From NCBI RefSeq assembly GCF_030272705.1, contig NZ_JARFYM010000017.1:62001-126000 (forward strand): a DNA stretch of 64,000 nt, in the 5' to 3' direction. Below are positions 59,456 through 64,000 of this stretch, piece after piece; position 1 is the first letter of the stretch; the number at the start of each line of letters is the position of its first letter. The notes beneath the pieces are model-generated. The model made no database searches, was not told the origin of the DNA, and saw only the letters and a program-made list of their open reading frames with translations. The DNA is from Rhizobium mayense (lineage in GTDB: Bacteria > Pseudomonadota > Alphaproteobacteria > Rhizobiales > Rhizobiaceae). Position numbers and translations under genes: made by a program.

Positions 59456-61438
59456 ATGGGAGGGGAGTACAGCGGCGGCGCAACCAAGATCTCGCTCTTT
59501 GGCGGTTTCCGGATCGAAAGTGAATCGGCCGGTCCCCTTAGGCTGACGGGGAGGCGGGGCCCGGCTATTGTCGCCTATCTTGCAAGCTGCCCCGGCATGG
59601 CGGCGACACGGGAGAGGTTGGCTGACCTGTTATGGTATGACAGCGATAGCGAACACTCCCGAAACAGCCTTAGACAAACCCTCAGCATCTTGCGCCAGGA
59701 TCTATCGCGAGCAGGAGTGGATCTTGTCCACTTCGGCAGGGAGTCGATCGACCTCAAGCCAAACGCTGCTCGAGTTGATGTCGAGGAGTTCGAAGCCGGG
59801 CTCTCAGCCCGGTCGGCCCAAGACCTTGAAAAGGCTCTGGCGAACTACACGGGGCCGTTCCTCGAAGGGCTCTGCCTGGGAGGCAAAGGGTTTGATGACT
59901 GGGTCGCGTTGGAACGCGACAGGCTTTTGAACCGTGCACTAGAGTCCTTCGAGAAACTGGCCCGTCTTGTCGATGAGGAAACCGGGCTTTCCTTGGCTGA
60001 CCGGCTGTTGGCCATGGAGCCGACCAGAGAGGCTTCCTATCGGCTGAAGATCGAACTGCTTATTGCCTGCGGTCAGCGAGACAGGGCCATGCGTGTATAT
60101 GAAACCTGCAGAAATGTATTGAAGAAGGAGTTCGGTGTCGATGTCAGCCCCGAAACGCGGGTCTTCTGGCAATCTCTGCAGTCTCAGCCGGACAATATGC
60201 CAAATCTGCAGCCGCCGAATGGCGTTTCCGTGGATCAGCGCTCCGCACATCCTTCCATCTGCGTTTCCGATTTCGTCAATTTGACTGGAAAGCCGGGCGA
60301 CGATTTTTTCGCCAGGGGGCTCGTCCAGGACATAACGACGGCGCTCTCGGAGGTCGCCGATTACGTCGTAGTTTCAGGGCCTTCACCGGCGGAGAACAAC
60401 AGTTCCGGCGAAGAGGGCAAGCTATCGGGAATGCCCCGTGCACGATATACGCTAAGCGGCAGCATTCAGAGATCGGGCGAAGCGCTGAGGGTGAATGTCC
60501 AGCTTGTCGACGCGGTTGACGGCCGCACCGTCTGGGCCCAGAAGTTCGACGGCGGCGCCGAGGACACGCTCGAATTTCAAGACGGGATCGCGCAGTCGGT
60601 CGTCCTGGCGGTGAGCCTCGAGCTTCAATTCACCAATTGGAAAGTTCGCGACAAGAGCCCGCCCGGCCCTCCTGAAGTCCGCAGGTTGGTGAACGAAGCC
60701 CTCATGAACTATTTCGAGATGACTCGGCCGTCACTGCTGTCCGGGATAGAGATTGCCGAGAAGGCGCTTTCTCTAAGCCCCAACAATGCCCGCGCCAAAC
60801 GCACGCTTTCTGTCTTGATCTCGATGGCTGCAGCGTTTGGCGCGCTACCTCGGGAGGGGCACATCGAGCATGCGCTCGAATTGGCGGAAGAAGCAGTCAG
60901 CGCTGTACCTGATGATGAGATCGCCCGGGTCATCCTGTCATTTGCTCTCGAGGGTTCGGGCCGTATCGACGAGGCGATTGCCGAATGCCAACATGCAATC
61001 AGACTCAACCCGAACTATCCGAGTAGCCACGGCGATATTTCGGGCCTCCTTGCACTACGCGGACAGGTCAGCGAAGCGGTGCGTGAGGCCAACGAGGCAA
61101 TCCGACTCGGAACGCATGATGTCATCGACTTCTGGCGTCACCATAGCCTGGTTGTGGCTCTGTTTGCCGGAGGAGACGACCAGCGGGCGCTCGAAGTCGC
61201 GCGCAGGGTGGTCAGGACAAAGCCGGGCTTCGTTCGCGGCGCCCTCTACTGGGCTGCAGCAGCGTCGGCAACCGGAAACAATGACGAGGCCTCTCGAGCC
61301 ATCCATCATTGCCTGTCACAACTCCCACATCTCAATCTCAGCAACGTCTGCCCTGGTTTTGTGCCACGCTATGTCAGTGACCATCTACACTCCAGATTCC
61401 TTGAAATGTTATCGCGAGCCGGCCTTCCTGGTGTCTAG
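59456..61438 (+). CDS. SARP/BTAD-type transcriptional regulator with TPR region
   Basis: 660 residues. N-terminal winged-helix part (KISLFGGFRIESESAGPLRL, HSRNSLRQTLSILRQDL), then the bacterial transcriptional activator domain to about 240 (EASYRLKIELLIACGQRDRA), a TolB/adenylate-cyclase-like middle (GLVQDITTALSEVADYVVVS, YTLSGSIQRSGEALRVNVQL) and C-terminal tetratricopeptide-like repeats from about 420. No ATPase domain. Start at ATG 59456 after GGGAG. Divergent from the EamA gene, a possible target. Confidence 0.82.
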   Translation: MGGEYSGGATKISLFGGFRIESESAGPLRLTGRRGPAIVAYLASCPGMAATRERLADLLWYDSDSEHSRNSLRQTLSILRQDLSRAGVDLVHFGRESIDLKPNAARVDVEEFEAGLSARSAQDLEKALANYTGPFLEGLCLGGKGFDDWVALERDRLLNRALESFEKLARLVDEETGLSLADRLLAMEPTREASYRLKIELLIACGQRDRAMRVYETCRNVLKKEFGVDVSPETRVFWQSLQSQPDNMPNLQPPNGVSVDQRSAHPSICVSDFVNLTGKPGDDFFARGLVQDITTALSEVADYVVVSGPSPAENNSSGEEGKLSGMPRARYTLSGSIQRSGEALRVNVQLVDAVDGRTVWAQKFDGGAEDTLEFQDGIAQSVVLAVSLELQFTNWKVRDKSPPGPPEVRRLVNEALMNYFEMTRPSLLSGIEIAEKALSLSPNNARAKRTLSVLISMAAAFGALPREGHIEHALELAEEAVSAVPDDEIARVILSFALEGSGRIDEAIAECQHAIRLNPNYPSSHGDISGLLALRGQVSEAVREANEAIRLGTHDVIDFWRHHSLVVALFAGGDDQRALEVARRVVRTKPGFVRGALYWAAAASATGNNDEASRAIHHCLSQLPHLNLSNVCPGFVPRYVSDHLHSRFLEMLSRAGLPGV

Positions 61439-61670
61439 GCTAGCCTCCGCAATCTGCACGGCTAGCAGCCTGCCGCCGCGACCTGCGACATACTTACCCC
61501 CGTGTCGTCACGACGCTGTAATGAACGCTGCGTAAGCAACCGATGTCGCATTCGCTACGAATTATTGTCGGTCCTTCAATGCCACCGGTCAGTTCTCGCA
61601 CGACGGCGATGCATCAGCTCGCAACAAGATCACAATCGCTGAGGCGATTGGCCCTGCAGGAGAAATCGTC

Positions 61671-62480
61671 ATGCCCAGATATGCTCGCCTCGCGGTTGCG
61701 ACGGCGGTGGTAGTAGGCCTCGCCGTGCCTTCTTTTGCTCAGAATGCCGCCCCGGCGGCTGCGGATCCCGGAGCCGCGGCAATTGCGGCAGCTACGCCTC
61801 CGGCCCCGGCTCCGCTTCCGCAAAATCCGGCGCACATTCTAAAATATCTTTCCCCTGATGACCTCGATCCGGCGACCCTTCTTGCGCCGCCGCCGGCCGA
61901 TGGCTCTGACCAGCAGAAGGCCGAAGTGGCTGAGGTCCTTCGCATGCAGCAGGCCGCCTCGCAGGCGCGTCGTGACCAGGCTGTCTGGGATGACCGGCAC
62001 GAGAGCTCCGAGCTCTGGATTCCCACTCTGGGGCCGATCGGCTTCGATCTCACCAAGCTTCCCGCGACCGCCGCGATGCTGGATGCCGTGCTGCATGAGC
62101 GAGACGCTGCCGCCGATGTGGTCAAGGTCTATTTCGGGCGGCGCCGGCCCTGGACCTTCAACGACGATATCCAGGTTTGCGAGGCGGCAGGCAAGGGCGG
62201 CTCGAAAGTCCGTGCCTATCCCAGCGGGCATGGCACTCTGTCCTATGCTCAGGCCGTCATCCTCGCCCATCTGATGCCGAACAAGGGCCAGCTCGTCATG
62301 GCCCGCGCCGAAGACTTCGCAGAAAGCCGAATGATCTGCGGCGTACATTCGCGCAGCGACATCAGGGCGAGCGCCGTGCTTGGCACGACGATCGGCATGC
62401 TGCTGCTGCACAACGCCAAGTTCAGGCCGCTACTTGACGACGCCCGTGCGGAACTCGCGGCCGCTGGCCTCACGCGCTAA
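61671..62480 (+). CDS. class A acid phosphatase (PAP2 superfamily), exported
   Basis: 269 residues: signal peptide ending SFAQ, an Ala/Pro linker, then the phosphatase domain. The three active-site motifs are complete: K152-x6-RP (to 160), PSGH at 184-187, and SR219-220-x5-H226-x3-D230. This is the PhoN/PhoC group of non-specific periplasmic acid phosphatases. Monocistronic by spacing. CAGGAGAA lies before the ATG. Confidence 0.9.
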   Translation: MPRYARLAVATAVVVGLAVPSFAQNAAPAAADPGAAAIAAATPPAPAPLPQNPAHILKYLSPDDLDPATLLAPPPADGSDQQKAEVAEVLRMQQAASQARRDQAVWDDRHESSELWIPTLGPIGFDLTKLPATAAMLDAVLHERDAAADVVKVYFGRRRPWTFNDDIQVCEAAGKGGSKVRAYPSGHGTLSYAQAVILAHLMPNKGQLVMARAEDFAESRMICGVHSRSDIRASAVLGTTIGMLLLHNAKFRPLLDDARAELAAAGLTR

Positions 62481-62725
62481 GGCCGGTATAGGACGTTTCG
62501 AAAAGCTCAGCGGGGAGGGCCTGCCGTGGGTCCTTCCCATCCACAAACATAGGAAGCAACGTGTAAATTACTTTGGTCAATACGAGCAGCCACAGCTCGT
62601 GGTCACGAGCTTAGCGCAGACGTCCAGCGCATAGTTGGAACGCTACCGACAACGGACGCCGCGCGGAAGTCTGTGTGTGGGATATGACCCAAAGGTGGTG
62701 AACGACATCACCGAAGTCTCCGCAA

Positions 62726-62812
62726 TCAATGAAGAAGCTGCGCCACCACCAGCGCTACCGTGGCCAACGCCGAAGACATCGTCAAAGCAATCAGAACCGA
62801 CGTCGACATCAT
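62726..62812 (-). CDS. 28-residue predicted membrane miniprotein
   Basis: MMSTSVLIALTMSSALATVA then LVVAQLLH, one hydrophobic helix, starting at tandem ATGs six bases after GGAG. Too short to recognise by family; ribosome site, composition and a clean stop support it. It lies in an otherwise empty gap. Confidence 0.4.
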   Translation of the reverse strand: MMSTSVLIALTMSSALATVALVVAQLLH

Positions 62813-63011
62813 TCTGCTCCTCAAATCGAATTGGGAACTGACTACCGGAGCGGGAGTGGAATGTCGCGTGACAGATTGCGTGACGTTTGCCATCGCCGGG
62901 CGATCATGCAGTTTATCGAACTGTGATCGAAGATAGCCTTTGCGGCCGCCATTCCGTCAGGCAGCGGTGACCGCCGCCATATGATCTCGCTTTAGAAGAA
63001 GGAGTATTCCA

Positions 63012-63419
63012 ATGGCTCATGCCCGATGCAGTTGCGGCGCTCTCAGATTGGAGCTTCCGGAGGCACCAAAGTTGGTTGTCGCGTGTCACTGTATCGAGTG
63101 CCAACGGAGAACCGGTGCGCCATTCGGCGCGGGTGCTTTTTATCCGGTCGAAGGCGTCGCCATTTCCGGAACTGCGAAAGAGTTCACGCGCGATGCGGCA
63201 AGCGGCGGAAAGGTGCGCACGTATTTTTGTCCAAACTGCGGCTCGTCGATCTATTGGAAGGCCGACAAGCTGCCGTCAATGATCGGCGTCGCAGTTGGGG
63301 CGCTAGCCGATTTCAATTGCCCGGCCCCAGCTAAATCGATTTTCGAGCAGTCGAAGCATAGTTGGGTTCAGATTGACGGTGCCGTCGAACATCTCCAGCA
63401 AGGAAGCCGGGCAAGTTGA
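63012..63419 (+). CDS. GFA-family (CENP-V/Gfa-like) zinc protein
   Basis: 135 residues with the zinc ligands CSCG near residue 5, CHCIECQ near 27 and CPNCGS near 76. The GFA fold includes glutathione-dependent formaldehyde-activating-type enzymes and many of unknown activity. AGAAGGAG ribosome site eight bases upstream. Stands alone. Confidence 0.88.
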   Translation: MAHARCSCGALRLELPEAPKLVVACHCIECQRRTGAPFGAGAFYPVEGVAISGTAKEFTRDAASGGKVRTYFCPNCGSSIYWKADKLPSMIGVAVGALADFNCPAPAKSIFEQSKHSWVQIDGAVEHLQQGSRAS

Positions 63420-63485
63420 CATCCAGAAGGGTGGAGAAATCCTGCTGAACGGCGAAGGTGCGTCCCAGCTGGGGCTGAAGCCGGC

Positions 63486-63716
63486 TCAGCTTTCTCCGTT
63501 GTCGATGCGACGTCTCAAATCCTCGGCAAAATATTTGTAATCCTCGAGCAAGCGCTCATAGTGAGCAAGGACGATTGCCGTGATGTCTTCCCAAGGGCCA
63601 TCACCGAATTGGGCTTGATGATGGATTTCTCCGGCCTGAATACGCGAGATGCGCTGTGAGAACTCCTCGATCTGTCCCACGCACCCGGTTAAACGTTCCA
63701 CAAGCGATGTATCCAT
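63486..63716 (-). CDS. small hypothetical protein
   Basis: 76 residues starting MDTSLVERLTGCVGQIEEFS, with GGAGGGG just before the ATG. All-helical, with WEDITAIVLAHYERLLEDYK. No family recognised. Frame remains open up to 63764. Confidence 0.6.
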   Translation of the reverse strand: MDTSLVERLTGCVGQIEEFSQRISRIQAGEIHHQAQFGDGPWEDITAIVLAHYERLLEDYKYFAEDLRRRIDNGES

Positions 63717-63967
63717 CTTCCCCTCCATCACACGGGCATGATGACTGAAGGTGGAAGTCAACAATGATAGTCGGTGAAAGGCAAGCTACCCAAGAGAGGC
63801 ATACACCTGTCAGCAGGCCTTAGGGCAGTAACGACGCGCGCCAGATCCTCCTCACGATAACGGCATGAGTCCAGACGATAGAAAAAGTGCGCAATCCGTT
63901 CATTTTTGCGACTTTTTTGTGAAGATTATGGCTCCTTATCGCATTGGTGCGAAAAGGGGGATGCAAC

Positions 63968-64000
63968 ATGGACTACTATTCAACGCTCGCAATATGCGTC
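63968..64000 (+). CDS. start of a gene running off the right edge
   Basis: ATG at 63968 after GGGGG (63956-63960) begins MDYYSTLAICV. An ATG at 63961 in another frame is also possible. The 200 bases before it are AT-rich toward the gene, as expected of a promoter. Confidence 0.35.
   Translation, partial: MDYYSTLAICV

Overview
The window looks like chromosome of an alphaproteobacterium close to Rhizobium. Evidence is the tilS-ftsH-glmM order, the class of serC/serA genes with a serC-type leader, tandem porin-like outer membrane proteins, BA14K and DUF1194 proteins, and uniformly GC-rich coding DNA. It divides into a left host arm (1-16.0 kb), one complete-looking Mu-like transposable prophage (about 16.0-54.3 kb), and a right host arm (54.3-64 kb).

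Left arm: the end of tilS, then ftsH, a small GDCCVxC protein, glmM, an SH3-domain exported protein (opposite strand), two paralogous outer membrane beta-barrels, a family 25 glycosyltransferase (opposite strand), serC with two leader hairpins, serA, a four-gene translationally coupled lipid operon (acyltransferase, CdsA-like cytidylyltransferase, small membrane protein, CDP-alcohol phosphotransferase), mnmA, and an elongator tRNA-Met with a good promoter.

Prophage: gene order follows phage Mu but inverted in the window. The repressor reads rightward at the right end. Everything else but one gene reads leftward: Ner-like regulator, a DnaA-C-like/ParB module, transposase A, transposition ATPase B, small middle genes, GemA, Mor, lysis genes, terminase and portal, head genes (protease with a nested scaffold start), contractile tail (sheath, tube, frameshifted chaperone, tape measure), baseplate, tail fibre, and finally a D12-class DNA adenine methylase and a small exported protein at the position of mom in Mu. 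Most genes overlap by 1-4 bases (ATGA, GTGA, TTGA, TAATG), so translation is coupled over long stretches. Longer gaps hold perfect stem-loops: one hairpin type is present three times, and two larger structured elements flank head genes. Candidate ends are 16,012 and 54,288 with a 6-bp flanking repeat (tentative).

Right arm: a ribbon-helix-helix regulator with a long palindromic operator, decayed genes (HlyD fragment with frameshift, lipoprotein gene with a nonsense codon), a BA14K protein, a DUF1194 protein, an EamA transporter, a large SARP/BTAD-type regulator with TPR-like repeats, a class A acid phosphatase, a GFA-type zinc protein and small unknown genes. This arm looks more accessory and degraded than the left one. 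No CRISPR array, rRNA or insertion sequence was seen.
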